Shown here: positions 1 through 7,638 of the stretch, piece by piece | Numbering within the stretch: the stretch's first letter is position 1 | Layout of the letters: every line of letters starts with the position of its first letter | Notes under the pieces: generated by a model | What the model was told of the DNA's origin: nothing | The model's database searches: none | The model's input: the letters and a program-made list of their open reading frames with translations, nothing else | Made by a program: the position numbers and the translations under genes | Source of the DNA: NORP259 sp041398705 | Lineage (GTDB): Bacteria > Planctomycetota > UBA1135 > GCA-002686595 | Length of the DNA stretch: 64,000 nucleotides | Assembly (NCBI GenBank): GCA_041398705.1 | Contig: JAWKUI010000006.1 | Location: forward strand, 186,001 to 250,000 | Direction of reading: 5' to 3'

Positions 1-414
1 GAACAGGGTGCGCGTCACGTCGAGCTGGTCCACGACCTCGGCGATCCAATCCGGATCGACGTTGTCGAGCACCAACAGCCGCGGCATGCCCGCCGGCGGA
101 TTCCAATCGTGCAGCGGCGAGTTGAGCGCGGTATGCAAAGCGCGGTTGCCCAGGGCCGAGCCGCCGATGCCGAGCACGACGACCGTGTCGAAGCGTCCCG
201 CCATGCGTGCGGCATACGCCAGTACCTCCTGATGCACCGCCGACTGGTACGGCAGATCCAACCAGCGCAGGTCGACGCTGCGTCGGCCTTCGACCGCCGC
301 CTGGGCCGCCGCCAGCCGATCTTCGAGTTCGAGCAGCTCGCGCTCTTCGACGCCATCGGCCGCGCCGACCGCATCGGCCAGGCTGTGGGTGTAGTTCAGT
401 TGGATTGCATCCAT
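1..414 (-). CDS. pgi: Glucose-6-phosphate isomerase, N-terminal part (cut by window start)
   Basis: This is the first 138 residues of a phosphoglucose isomerase, which interconverts glucose-6-phosphate and fructose-6-phosphate in the cytoplasm. The segment VVVLGIGGSALGNRAL around residue 80 is the family's conserved phosphosugar-binding (SIS) glycine loop, and the following LLVLDNVDPDWI continues the fold. The chosen ATG gives MDAIQLNY, a natural N-terminus of the family. The C-terminal two thirds, including the catalytic Glu and His, lie outside the window. It is on the same strand as the upstream Zn-peptidase gene, but 166 bases and two hairpins separate them, so it is probably a separate transcription unit. 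Confidence 0.9.
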   Translation of the reverse strand, partial: MDAIQLNYTHSLADAVGAADGVEERELLELEDRLAAAQAAVEGRRSVDLRWLDLPYQSAVHQEVLAYAARMAGRFDTVVVLGIGGSALGNRALHTALNSPLHDWNPPAGMPRLLVLDNVDPDWIAEVVDQLDVTRTLF

Positions 415-518
415 CGTGGGGTTACCTCGCCGGCAGGGTACCAAGGCCAGGGCGCCGCGCCCACGTCAGACCCCCGCCCGGCCCCGTTCGGGTCTGATTT
501 GCCACGCGGAAATCGAAC

Positions 519-553
519 GGGCCGGGGTCCCGCATGCGGCGGAACCCCGGCCC
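519..553 (-). terminator. Hairpin between Zn-peptidase gene and pgi, possible terminator
   Basis: GGGCCGGGGT (519-528) pairs perfectly with ACCCCGGCCC (544-553) around a 15-base loop that itself contains a self-complementary core. On the minus strand it follows the stop of the Zn-peptidase gene by about 28 bases and is followed by a weak T-rich stretch (GTTCGATTT). A second 7-bp hairpin, CAGACCC/GGGTCTG at 467-496, lies further on. Termination is inferred from position and stem strength. Confidence 0.5.
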
Positions 554-580
554 GGTGACGGCGAACGGGGAGCGGCGTGT

Positions 581-1270
581 CTAGTCGCGCCGGTTCGTGA
601 GCACGGTGACGTAGTACAGCAGGGTCAGGATCGAGGTGATCGCACCCGCGACGTAGGTCATGGCCGCTGCCCCGAGCACCTTGGACACCCCGCGCGCCTC
701 GTCTTCGTTGCTGACGATTCCGGCCTGGGCCAACACGGCTTTCGCCCGGTTCGACGCGTCGAACTCGGTGGGCAGGGTCACGAGCTGGAACAACACGGTG
801 GTGCCGAACAGCGCAATCCCGAGCCAGGCGACGCCGGTCATCTTCAGCAGCAGCCCGCCCATGAACACCCAAAGCCAGGCGCTCGAGCCGAATTGGACCG
901 CCGGAACCAGGGCCGAGCGCAGCCCGAGCGGGCCGTACTGCTTGACGTGCTGGATCGCGTGGCCGGCTTCGTGGGCCGCCACCGCAACCGCGGACACCGA
1001 GCGGCCATCGTAGACATCCGGCGATAGGCGCAGGGTGCGCGAACGGGGGTCGTAATGGTCGCTCAGGAAGCCCTGGGTGCGCTCGATGGTCACCTGAGCC
1101 CCCCCAGCCTGGGCCACGGCGGCGGCCGCCTCGGCACCGGTCATACCCGACCGGACCCCCACCCGGGAGTATTTGTTGAACGTGCTCTTTACCTTCCAGG
1201 AGGCCCAGATGCCCAGCAACAAGCCGGGGCCGACGAACAGGAAGTACTTGGGATCAAAGAAGAACGGCAT
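581..1270 (-). CDS. Membrane-bound neutral Zn metallopeptidase (YugP-like)
   Basis: The 229-residue product matches the zinc-dependent peptidase family that includes Bacillus YugP. It starts with a membrane segment (residues about 8-26), carries the zinc-binding HEAGH motif at residues 100-104, and has further hydrophobic segments in the middle and at the C-terminus (a segment ending in YYVTVL near residue 222). The active site is therefore held at the membrane. The family's substrate is not established. It is divergent from the merR gene, and a TAGGAT hexamer 34 bases upstream of its ATG could be its -10 element. Length and motif order are normal for the family. Confidence 0.85.
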   Translation of the reverse strand: MPFFFDPKYFLFVGPGLLLGIWASWKVKSTFNKYSRVGVRSGMTGAEAAAAVAQAGGAQVTIERTQGFLSDHYDPRSRTLRLSPDVYDGRSVSAVAVAAHEAGHAIQHVKQYGPLGLRSALVPAVQFGSSAWLWVFMGGLLLKMTGVAWLGIALFGTTVLFQLVTLPTEFDASNRAKAVLAQAGIVSNEDEARGVSKVLGAAAMTYVAGAITSILTLLYYVTVLTNRRD

Positions 1271-1303
1271 GGTGGGCCTTCATGGGACAGGGGGGGCCAA
1301 AAT

Positions 1304-1309
1304 CCTAGC
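1304..1309 (-). promoter_or_regulatory. Candidate -10 element of the Zn-peptidase gene
   Basis: Read on the minus strand this is TAGGAT, which keeps the T1, A2 and T6 of a bacterial -10 hexamer, in an otherwise very G/C-rich spacer. It would start the transcript about 27 bases before the ATG at 1270. I see no clear -35 box. Confidence 0.35.
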
Positions 1310-1362
1310 GTGCCCCCCCTCCTGGACCAATCCCGGGGGGCGGTACGCTATATTAACCCTGA

Positions 1363-1374
1363 CGTACAAGTACG
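1363..1374. promoter_or_regulatory. CGTAC-AA-GTACG inverted repeat upstream of merR-like gene
   Basis: A 5-bp perfect dyad with a 2-base spacer lies 46 bases before the MerR-family start codon, just downstream of a TATATT hexamer (1349-1354). A further GTAC tetramer occurs at 1343, 21 bases (two helical turns) before the first GTAC of the dyad. The position fits an operator for the adjacent regulator controlling itself and the cysteine desulfurase gene, but binding is inferred only. Confidence 0.35.
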
Positions 1375-1419
1375 ATTCAACCCTGCCCCCCATTCACTGC
1401 TTCCCGTCCCGGCCTTCCC

Positions 1420-1884
1420 ATGACCAGCCCCCACCTCAAAATCGGTGACTTCGCCCGCCTGGCAGGCACCAATCTGCGCACCCTGCGCTACTACGAGGAG
1501 ATGGGGCTGTTGGAGCCGGCGTCGCGTTCGAGCGGCGGGTTCCGCTACTACCGCCCCGCCGATGCCCATCGCGTGCGGTTGATCCACAATTTGCAGGAAC
1601 TTGGCCTGCAGTTGGAGCAGATCCGCGAGATCATCGCCGACGGCGATGGCAAACCCGTGGATTGGCGCAAGCGCGTGGACCAGGCGCTGGCCGATCAGGA
1701 TCGCCTGATCACCGAACGGGTGGCCCTGCTCGAAAAGCAGCGCGGCGAGATCCAGAACGCCCGGACCAAACTCGCCGAGTGCGGGCGCTGCGGGCAGAAG
1801 CCCGAAGAGTCCAACAACTTCTGCGAACCCTGCGCGCTGACGGGCATGAGTCTGCCGACCTTGCTGGCGGCGCTCTTCCGCTAG
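1420..1884 (+). CDS. MerR-family transcriptional regulator with C-terminal CX2C-X10-CX2C
   Basis: A 154-residue MerR-type regulator. Residues about 6-73 form the winged-helix DNA-binding domain: LRTLRYYEEMGLL is the signature of the recognition helix and wing, and FRYYRPAD follows. A coiled dimerisation helix spans about residues 75-118. The tail holds four cysteines at 121, 124, 135 and 138, spaced CX2C-X10-CX2C, which could bind zinc or an Fe-S cluster. SoxR uses a different spacing (CX2CXCX5C). The next gene starts 8 bases after the stop and encodes a cysteine desulfurase, so the regulator may sense Fe-S or sulfur status. That role is inference; the family call is firm. Confidence 0.85.
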   Translation: MTSPHLKIGDFARLAGTNLRTLRYYEEMGLLEPASRSSGGFRYYRPADAHRVRLIHNLQELGLQLEQIREIIADGDGKPVDWRKRVDQALADQDRLITERVALLEKQRGEIQNARTKLAECGRCGQKPEESNNFCEPCALTGMSLPTLLAALFR

Positions 1885-1892
1885 GAATCCGC

Positions 1893-3083
1893 GTGGCCGA
1901 ATCGCCCCTCTACCTCGACTACAACGCCACTGCGCCGCTCGCACCGGGCGTGCGCGAAGTCCTGGCGCCGTTCCTGGGGGCGGACTTCCACAATCCTTCG
2001 AGTCTCTCGCAGCCCGCGCAGAAGGTGCGCGGCGCCGTGCACGAAGCGCGGCTCGCGGTGGCGCGCCTGATGGGAGCCCAAGGCCCCGATCGGATCACGT
2101 TCACCTCGGGCGCCACCGAGAGCATCCACGCGGCGTTCCATGCCGCCGCCTGCGCCCGCCCAGACGGCGCCCTCGTGATCGGCGCCGCCGAACACTCTGC
2201 GAGCAAGGGCGCCGCTCAGTTCTGGGCAGCGCTCGGGCGGCGGATCGTGACGGTTCCGGTGGATGCCGATGGCCGCATCGAGGTGCCGACGTTGCAGCGC
2301 ATCCTCGCCGAAAACGGGCCGATTGCGCTGGTTTCGCTGATCTACGCGAACAACGAAACCGGGGCGCTGCAACCCCTCGAGGGACTGGCGGATTGCATCC
2401 ACGGGGCCGGGGCGTTGTGGCACCTCGACACCGTTCAAGCGCCGGGAAAAGTCCCGCTGGCCTGCGCTGCCTGGCAAGTCGATTACGCGTCGATCTCCGG
2501 GCACAAGTTCGGCGCACCGAAGGGCAGCGGCGCCCTCTACCACGCGCCCGGCGCGCCGGTCCCCCATTGGCAAACCGGCGGTGGACAAGAACAGGGCCGG
2601 CGCGGCGGCACCGAAAACGTGGCAGCGATCGCGGGCCTCGGTGCGGCCGCGCGGCTGGCCGCTGAACGGGTGCAGGATCCTGGCAACGCAGCGCGGCTCG
2701 CCGCGGCCCGCGATACGTTCGAGACCGAGCTGCTCCACCGGGTCCCCCAGGCGTGCGTGCATGCCGGCGGCGTACCGCGGGTCGGCAATACCAGTTTCGT
2801 AGGCTTGCCCGGCACCCCCGCCGAGTACCTGCTCCCGCTGCTCGAGCAAGAAGGCGTGCTGGTCTCCGCCGGCTCCGCCTGCGATGCCTCGCACCACGCA
2901 CCCTCCCCGGTCCTGCTCGCCATGGGCGTGCCGGAGGATCTCGCCAGCTCCTCGCTGCGCCTCTCCTTCGGGCCCGAGCACGGTCCCGACGAGGGACGCC
3001 GCGCGGCGGAGGGGGTGGCCCAGGCTTGGACCTGGATGGCCCCGCCCCAGGCCGCCCCAACCGGGAACACCGTCCAACCCTGA
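1893..3083 (+). CDS. Cysteine desulfurase (NifS/IscS-like, PLP-dependent)
   Basis: A 396-residue class V aminotransferase that takes sulfur from cysteine as an enzyme persulfide, for Fe-S cluster or thio-cofactor synthesis. Visible landmarks are YLDYNATAPL at the N-terminus, His101, LDTVQ near 178-182, the PLP lysine in ISGHKFGAPKG (Lys205), and the catalytic cysteine in the SAGSACDASHHAPS loop (Cys330). These match IscS positions closely. The GTG start is chosen because the family N-terminus begins right after it and AGGA lies 9 bases upstream. It follows the merR-like gene closely and is probably co-transcribed. No scaffold protein (IscU/SufU) is adjacent. Whether it serves general Fe-S assembly or a special pathway cannot be told from sequence alone. 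Confidence 0.9.
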   Translation: MAESPLYLDYNATAPLAPGVREVLAPFLGADFHNPSSLSQPAQKVRGAVHEARLAVARLMGAQGPDRITFTSGATESIHAAFHAAACARPDGALVIGAAEHSASKGAAQFWAALGRRIVTVPVDADGRIEVPTLQRILAENGPIALVSLIYANNETGALQPLEGLADCIHGAGALWHLDTVQAPGKVPLACAAWQVDYASISGHKFGAPKGSGALYHAPGAPVPHWQTGGGQEQGRRGGTENVAAIAGLGAAARLAAERVQDPGNAARLAAARDTFETELLHRVPQACVHAGGVPRVGNTSFVGLPGTPAEYLLPLLEQEGVLVSAGSACDASHHAPSPVLLAMGVPEDLASSSLRLSFGPEHGPDEGRRAAEGVAQAWTWMAPPQAAPTGNTVQP

Positions 3084-3213
3084 GGCGCGCCGCGGCAAGA
3101 GCGCGCTTGCAAGGATCTCCCCACTTCCTCCAACCGGGCAAAAAGCCCCCCGTACACGGTCCCGGCCCTACCCGCCGGGTACACTTCCTGCCCGGCTGCT
3201 GCCCGCTTCTGCC

Positions 3214-3768
3214 ATGGCCTCATCGACCCAGAACTATCGCACCCGCGTCTCCGGATGGTGGACCCCCCGTCACACCATCCAGGACAGCGAAGGCCGCACG
3301 CTTGGCGTGCTGACCGTCACGCGCAACTGGCGTGGCATGGTCATCGCCGGTGAGTACAGCCCCGAAAAGGGCGAGAAGCTGCTCCTGCGCCGCGAACCGG
3401 GCCTGCAACGGGCCCAATTCTCGCTTTGGACCGGGGACCGCGAATGGCTGGGCTCTTCGATCCGCCCGCGCCCCTTCCAGCGCCGCATCGACATCTTCGC
3501 CGGCGTGCGCCCCTACCGGGTGGTGCCCTTCCCCGGCCTGCGCCGCGGCTGGCGCGTGATCGCCAGCAAAACCGGCGAGGTGGCCACCATCGAACAAAGC
3601 CTTCTGGGACGCGGCTCGCGCTGGACGGCCCAGAAGAAGGTCGACTTCGAGATGCTGCTGTTCTCCTACTTCATCGGGAGTCTGGCCTCGAACGAATCGA
3701 TCCTGCCCACCGCCCTGGACGCGGAGGCCCCCTCCACGACCGAGCAGATGGATCCGGCCCAGGCCTGA
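3214..3768 (+). CDS. Conserved hypothetical, LURP-one/scramblase-like fold suspected
   Basis: A 184-residue protein with no signal peptide and no firm family match by eye. Short beta-rich repeats of the kind DSEGRTLGVLTVTRNW, followed by IASKTGEVATIEQS and a hydrophobic near-C-terminal stretch (MLLFSYFIGSLA), resemble the tubby-C-like fold of LURP-one and phospholipid-scramblase proteins. A TACACT hexamer 28 bases before the ATG could be its -10 element. It stands between the cysteine desulfurase and the anchored repeat protein with intergenic gaps of over 100 bases, so it is probably its own unit. The fold assignment is tentative and no function is claimed. Confidence 0.6.
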   Translation: MASSTQNYRTRVSGWWTPRHTIQDSEGRTLGVLTVTRNWRGMVIAGEYSPEKGEKLLLRREPGLQRAQFSLWTGDREWLGSSIRPRPFQRRIDIFAGVRPYRVVPFPGLRRGWRVIASKTGEVATIEQSLLGRGSRWTAQKKVDFEMLLFSYFIGSLASNESILPTALDAEAPSTTEQMDPAQA

Positions 3769-3805
3769 TCCGTTTTGCAATTTCCTGCCTTTCCCGGGAA
3801 GGCCC

Positions 3806-3848
3806 GGACGAGTCGCTCGTCCAACGCCCTTGGGCGCGGCTCGCGCCC
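3806..3848 (+). terminator. Two tandem 7-bp hairpins after the 3214-3768 gene
   Basis: GGACGAG/CTCGTCC (3806-3822, 3-base loop) is followed 9 bases later by GGGCGCG/CGCGCCC (3832-3848, 3-base loop). Both stems are perfect and of identical geometry. There is no T-tract, so this may be a terminator of GC-rich type or an mRNA stability element. Confidence 0.35.
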
Positions 3849-3888
3849 TGACCCCGCGAACCCACCGCAACCGTAACGACCCTCCGCC

Positions 3889-5871
3889 ATGCGCGCTTTC
3901 ATCGTCCTGCTTCTGCTCATCGCCCTCGGTGTGGGCGGCTACTTCGCCTTCAAAGGCTCGAAGACCCCCGAAAACACCACGACGCCGTCCCTGACCCAGA
4001 CGCAGAACCACCCCGAGAACCCGGGGACCCCTGGTCCCTCCGGCCCGGCCAACCTGGTCGGCGACAACACGGAAGGCCAGCGTGAGATCAGCCAGACGAA
4101 CACCCCGGCCGCGCAAGGTTCTGGCACCATCACCGTGGAAGAAGGCGGCACCACCGCGCGCATCTACGGTCGCGTGCTCAGCCCGGGCGGCGAGCCCCTC
4201 GCCGGTGCGGACGTGACCCTCACCCGCTTCGGTTCGGCGACCCTGTTCTTCGCCGGTCCCGAGCCCCTCGATCGCGCCGGAGACTTGAGCACCAAAACCG
4301 ACAAGTCCGGCGCCTTCGAGTTCGCCTCCGCGCCCCCCTTCAACCAGTACACGCTGATCGCCCGCCACGCCGACTACGCCACGGTCGAACGCGGCCCGAT
4401 CGACGCGCCCGAGGGTTCCGTGGTGCAACAGGAACTGACCCTGTCGATGGGCCTGCGCCTGTTCGGCCAGATCCGTGACACCCAGGGCAACGTGGTTCCG
4501 AACGCCGATATCCGGTTGACCCCGGTCGCCCTCGGCGCTGCCCCGGCCGCGAACAACCCCGACCTGCGCTCCATGCGCTCGGACAACACCGGCCACTACG
4601 AATTCCTGCACTGCGCCGAAGGCACCTTCGTCCTGACGGTCAGCGCCGAAGGGTACGGCCAGGCCACCGTGCAGAACCTGCCGCTGAGTGGCGCCGAGGT
4701 CGAGCGCAACGTGGACCTGCAGGTCGCCCTGTTCATGGCCGGCCGCGTGGTCGACGAGAACAACAACGGCATCGTCGGGGCGCGCGTCGAGGCCATCTCG
4801 ATGAACAACGCGGCCTCGCGTACCCAGTCGAGCACCACCTCGGTGGCGGACGGCAAGTTCGAGTTCAGCGATGTGGCCGCCGGCAGCTACGTGGTGCGCG
4901 CCACCGCCGAGGGCTACAAGATGGCGATCCTCAACCGCGCCAACGCCGGTGAGGTCGACCTGCTTGTGCAACTCGTGCCCCTACCCACCGTTTCCGGCCA
5001 GGTGCTCGATGCCGATGGCAACCCGCTCACCAGCTACACGATCAACCTGCGTCAGCCCCTGCGCAACTCGGACCTGACGATGTTCGTGCAGAACAGCCGC
5101 AAGCAGATCAATGACCCGCAGGGCCGTTACAAGCTCGTGCTGCCGATGGCGGGCGAGTTCATGACCGAAGCCAGCGCCGGTGGCTATGCCCCGACCCTGT
5201 CCGAGAAGTTCACCGCTGCCGATGGGCAGAACCTCGAGAACATCACCATCCGCATGACGACGGGTGGGGTGATCCGCGGCCGCTTGGTCGACAAGTCCGG
5301 CAAGGGCATCGCGGGCGCCATGGTCAAGACCGAGAACAACGAATGGCAGGGCGGCGATTTCGACCTGAGCTTCGGGGAAGCTTTCCCCGGCCACTCCACC
5401 AAAAAATCGGTGCGCACCGGTGACGACGGCGTGTTCGTGCTGCGCGGCCTGGCCCCGACCCAGTACCTGCTGCAGTTCAACCACCCCGATCGCGCCCAGA
5501 ACTCGATCAAGAACGTGGTGGTGACCAACGGCACCGAGACCAACATCGGCGATGTGCTGCTCGAGGCTGGCAGCTCGGTGCGCGGCGTCGTGCGCGGTCC
5601 CGGCGGAGCGCCCCTGAGCGGCGCCACCGTGCAGCTCACCCTCAACTCGCAGACCGAGTTCCCGCTGAGCCACAAGGTGCACACCAACGCCCAAGGCGAG
5701 TACACCATCACCGGCATCCGCTCGGGCACCTACTCGATCATGGCGGGCCGTCCGTCGGGCGCTGGGGACAACCCCTTCGCCGGGGCCGGCGACATGAACA
5801 AGACGCGCCGCGAAATCGTGATCGATCCGGACGGCACCTATCAGGGCCAGGACTTCGAGATCCAGGACTGA
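3889..5871 (+). CDS. Membrane-anchored protein with six carboxypeptidase-regulatory-like repeats
   Basis: A 660-residue protein with an N-terminal membrane anchor or uncleaved signal (residues about 1-21) and a low-complexity Thr/Pro/Asn linker to about residue 80. About six beta-sandwich repeats follow. Each opens with a strand of the type GRVLSPGGEPLAGADV, FGQIRDTQGNVVPNADI, GRVVDENNNGIVGARV, GQVLDADGNPL, GRLVDKSGKGIAGAMV or GVVRGPGGAPLSGATV, the hallmark of carboxypeptidase-regulatory-like (Ig-like) domains. No catalytic domain is present, so a structural, adhesive or scaffolding role outside the cytoplasmic membrane is likely. Codon use is normal for the window. A strong intrinsic terminator follows 21 bases after the stop, closing the unit. 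Confidence 0.85.
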   Translation: MRAFIVLLLLIALGVGGYFAFKGSKTPENTTTPSLTQTQNHPENPGTPGPSGPANLVGDNTEGQREISQTNTPAAQGSGTITVEEGGTTARIYGRVLSPGGEPLAGADVTLTRFGSATLFFAGPEPLDRAGDLSTKTDKSGAFEFASAPPFNQYTLIARHADYATVERGPIDAPEGSVVQQELTLSMGLRLFGQIRDTQGNVVPNADIRLTPVALGAAPAANNPDLRSMRSDNTGHYEFLHCAEGTFVLTVSAEGYGQATVQNLPLSGAEVERNVDLQVALFMAGRVVDENNNGIVGARVEAISMNNAASRTQSSTTSVADGKFEFSDVAAGSYVVRATAEGYKMAILNRANAGEVDLLVQLVPLPTVSGQVLDADGNPLTSYTINLRQPLRNSDLTMFVQNSRKQINDPQGRYKLVLPMAGEFMTEASAGGYAPTLSEKFTAADGQNLENITIRMTTGGVIRGRLVDKSGKGIAGAMVKTENNEWQGGDFDLSFGEAFPGHSTKKSVRTGDDGVFVLRGLAPTQYLLQFNHPDRAQNSIKNVVVTNGTETNIGDVLLEAGSSVRGVVRGPGGAPLSGATVQLTLNSQTEFPLSHKVHTNAQGEYTITGIRSGTYSIMAGRPSGAGDNPFAGAGDMNKTRREIVIDPDGTYQGQDFEIQD

Positions 5872-5892
5872 TCCGATCGGGAATCGAAGCGA

Positions 5893-5933
5893 GGCGGGCC
5901 GCGGTGGAAACATCGCGGCCCGCCTTCATTTTT
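5893..5933 (+). terminator. Strong intrinsic terminator
   Basis: GGCGGGCCGCG (5893-5903) pairs perfectly over 11 bp with CGCGGCCCGCC (5914-5924) across a 10-base loop. TTCATTTTT follows, a classical U-tract and the best in the window. It ends the repeat-protein transcript and argues against placing the next start codon at the TTG inside it (5932). Confidence 0.92.
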
Positions 5934-5960
5934 GTCCGCGCAAGGGATCGGCGCGCAGGC

Positions 5961-5966
5961 TAAGTT
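5961..5966 (+). promoter_or_regulatory. Candidate -10 element giving a leaderless SprT-like mRNA
   Basis: TAAGTT is followed by 7 bases and then the ATG at 5974. Transcription would begin at or next to the start codon, the same geometry seen before several other genes here. Confidence 0.4.
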
Positions 5967-5973
5967 GGGCGCC

Positions 5974-6711
5974 ATGGGGGCAAGGGAGGCCAGACACGCG
6001 GGCCTGGCGCGCGCGATCGAAACCCGGCTGGGGGCGCCGGTGCGACTGCACCTGGCCCGCAACCGCGGCACGCCCGTGCGGGCGAAGGGCCTCTCCTGGG
6101 GCCCGTTCACCAAAGCCGGCGTGGAGCTGGTGCTGCACGAGTTCTTCCTCGATGCGCCCTCCGATGTGCTCGACGATCTGGCGGGCTGGCTGCGCAGCGG
6201 CAAGCGGGCCCGGGCCGCCTGCGGACGGTTGGATCACTGGATCCAGACCGCGGTGCGCGATCTGCCCCCCACCGCGCCGCGCCGCACGCCCGTGCGCACC
6301 CGCGGGAAACACCACGACCTGGAGGCTTTGCTCGCGGGGCTGCTCGCGGAGGAGTTCGCCGGGGAGTTCGCCGGCGAAGCGGCGGCGGAAGACAGCGCCC
6401 CGGCGATTCCCACCATCACCTGGGGACGCCAAGGGCCGAGCAAACGACCGCGCAACATCCGCCTGGGCAGTTACCAAGCCGAAGGCAACCTGATCCGCAT
6501 CCACCCCAAACTCGACCGGGAAGCGGTGCCACACGCCTTCGTGCGCTACATCGTGTTCCACGAATGCCTGCACGCGCTCTATCCGTCAAAGCGCGATACG
6601 GCCGGGCGCTGGATCCACCACACGCGCGCCTTCCGCGCCCGCGAACGCACCTACCGCGATTACCTCTTCGCCCTCGAATGGGAGAAGAGCACGCTCTTCT
6701 CCGTCATCTGA
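5974..6711 (+). CDS. SprT-like zinc metallopeptidase domain protein
   Basis: A 245-residue protein whose C-terminal half carries HECLH (His196-Glu197 to His200), the HExxH zinc and catalytic motif. A downstream His-rich HHTRAFRARE segment probably supplies the third ligand, the arrangement of SprT/Wss1-type proteases. The N-terminal half (about 1-110) is unassigned and resembles the helical extension of planctomycete homologues of unknown role. I chose the ATG at 5974 over the upstream TTG at 5932 because the latter lies in the T-tract of the preceding terminator. SprT-like proteins elsewhere act on DNA-protein crosslinks, but a bacterial role is not established. It is tail to tail with the CpsD-like gene, 24 bases apart. 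Confidence 0.75.
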   Translation: MGAREARHAGLARAIETRLGAPVRLHLARNRGTPVRAKGLSWGPFTKAGVELVLHEFFLDAPSDVLDDLAGWLRSGKRARAACGRLDHWIQTAVRDLPPTAPRRTPVRTRGKHHDLEALLAGLLAEEFAGEFAGEAAAEDSAPAIPTITWGRQGPSKRPRNIRLGSYQAEGNLIRIHPKLDREAVPHAFVRYIVFHECLHALYPSKRDTAGRWIHHTRAFRARERTYRDYLFALEWEKSTLFSVI

Positions 6712-6735
6712 TCCGCCCGCGCGACGGGGATCCGA

Positions 6736-7479
6736 TCAGGTCCGGCGCGAATATTCCTTGGAGATGTCCGGCTGGTGGGCATCCACCAAGCAGGTGCCCA
6801 GAACGTTGCCGCCCAGGGCTTCCAAGGTGTTGTGGGTGCGCTGCACGTGGTAGCGCGCGGTGCTGCCCATGCGCACGACCAGCAGAATGCCGTCGGCCAT
6901 GGCGCCGAGCAGCGAAGCGTCGGACACGTTGAGCGCGGCCGGGGTGTCGATCAGCACGTACGAGAAGCGCTGGCGCAGGCGGTTCATGACCGTCTTCATG
7001 CGGTCCGAACCCAGGAGCTCGGACGGGTTGCGCGGCGGGGTGCCGGCGCCGAGGATCGAAACCCCTTCGATCGAGGTCTGGCGCACGCCTTGATCGATGG
7101 TGAGTTTGCCCGCGAGCAGTTCGGTCAGGCCCTGGCGCCGGGGCAGGCCGAGGTACTTCTCCACCGACGGGTTGTGCAGGTCCGCATCGACCACGAGCAC
7201 GTGAACCCCGGGCACTTCGGCCATCGCCACCGCCAGGTTGAGGGTGGTCACCGTCTTGCCCTCGCCGGGCAGGGCGCTCGTCACCACCAGGGTGTGCGAG
7301 GCGCCATCGGTGTTCATGGCCTGGATCGAGTTGCGCAGGGCGCGGAACTGCTCCGCGATCTGACCCTTGGGCCGGGAGACCATCGCGATCTCCTCCCGCC
7401 GGATCGGTACCGAACGGGATTCCTCGGGCACGGCCGGGGGGAATCCCGGGCCTTGCATGTTCTGGTCGCGCTTGCTCAT
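6736..7479 (-). CDS. CpsD/CapB-type P-loop ATPase (BY-kinase-like)
   Basis: A 247-residue MinD/ParA-fold protein. The Walker A segment LPGEGKTV is at residues 70-77, Walker A' VLVVDADLHNPS at 95-106, and the Walker B-like VLIDTPAAL lies further on. EQFRALRNSI around residue 45 is the typical pre-Walker motif of the cytoplasmic domain of bacterial tyrosine kinases in capsule/exopolysaccharide systems. The usual C-terminal tyrosine cluster is reduced to one Tyr near the end, and no Wzc/CpsC-type membrane partner is adjacent. It may therefore be an orphan or non-autophosphorylating member. The start is the ATG after which the family-like sequence begins. It lies 159 bases downstream of the exported helical-repeat gene on the same strand. 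Confidence 0.75.
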   Translation of the reverse strand: MSKRDQNMQGPGFPPAVPEESRSVPIRREEIAMVSRPKGQIAEQFRALRNSIQAMNTDGASHTLVVTSALPGEGKTVTTLNLAVAMAEVPGVHVLVVDADLHNPSVEKYLGLPRRQGLTELLAGKLTIDQGVRQTSIEGVSILGAGTPPRNPSELLGSDRMKTVMNRLRQRFSYVLIDTPAALNVSDASLLGAMADGILLVVRMGSTARYHVQRTHNTLEALGGNVLGTCLVDAHQPDISKEYSRRT

Positions 7480-7638
7480 GGGAGGTGTTGCGGGGGTCGG
7501 CGGGCCACTCCACAGGCGGCCGGCTCGTTGCCCACCGGAGTGCGTGGACCACGCCCTCCAGCGAAACCAAGGTACGGCCTGGGCACGGGATGTGGCAACG
7601 AGCGAGCCCCAATTGCGCCCGGATTGGAGCAACTGTTC

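Noticed and set aside
3220..4971. Minus-strand open frame of 583 residues over the carboxypeptidase-regulatory-like gene
   Set aside because: The plus strand shows regular repeat domains and a membrane anchor; the minus frame shows none.
5932..5973. Alternative upstream start (TTG at 5932) for the SprT-like gene
   Set aside because: It lies in the T-tract of a strong terminator and has no ribosome-binding site. The ATG at 5974 has a -10-like hexamer at leaderless distance.
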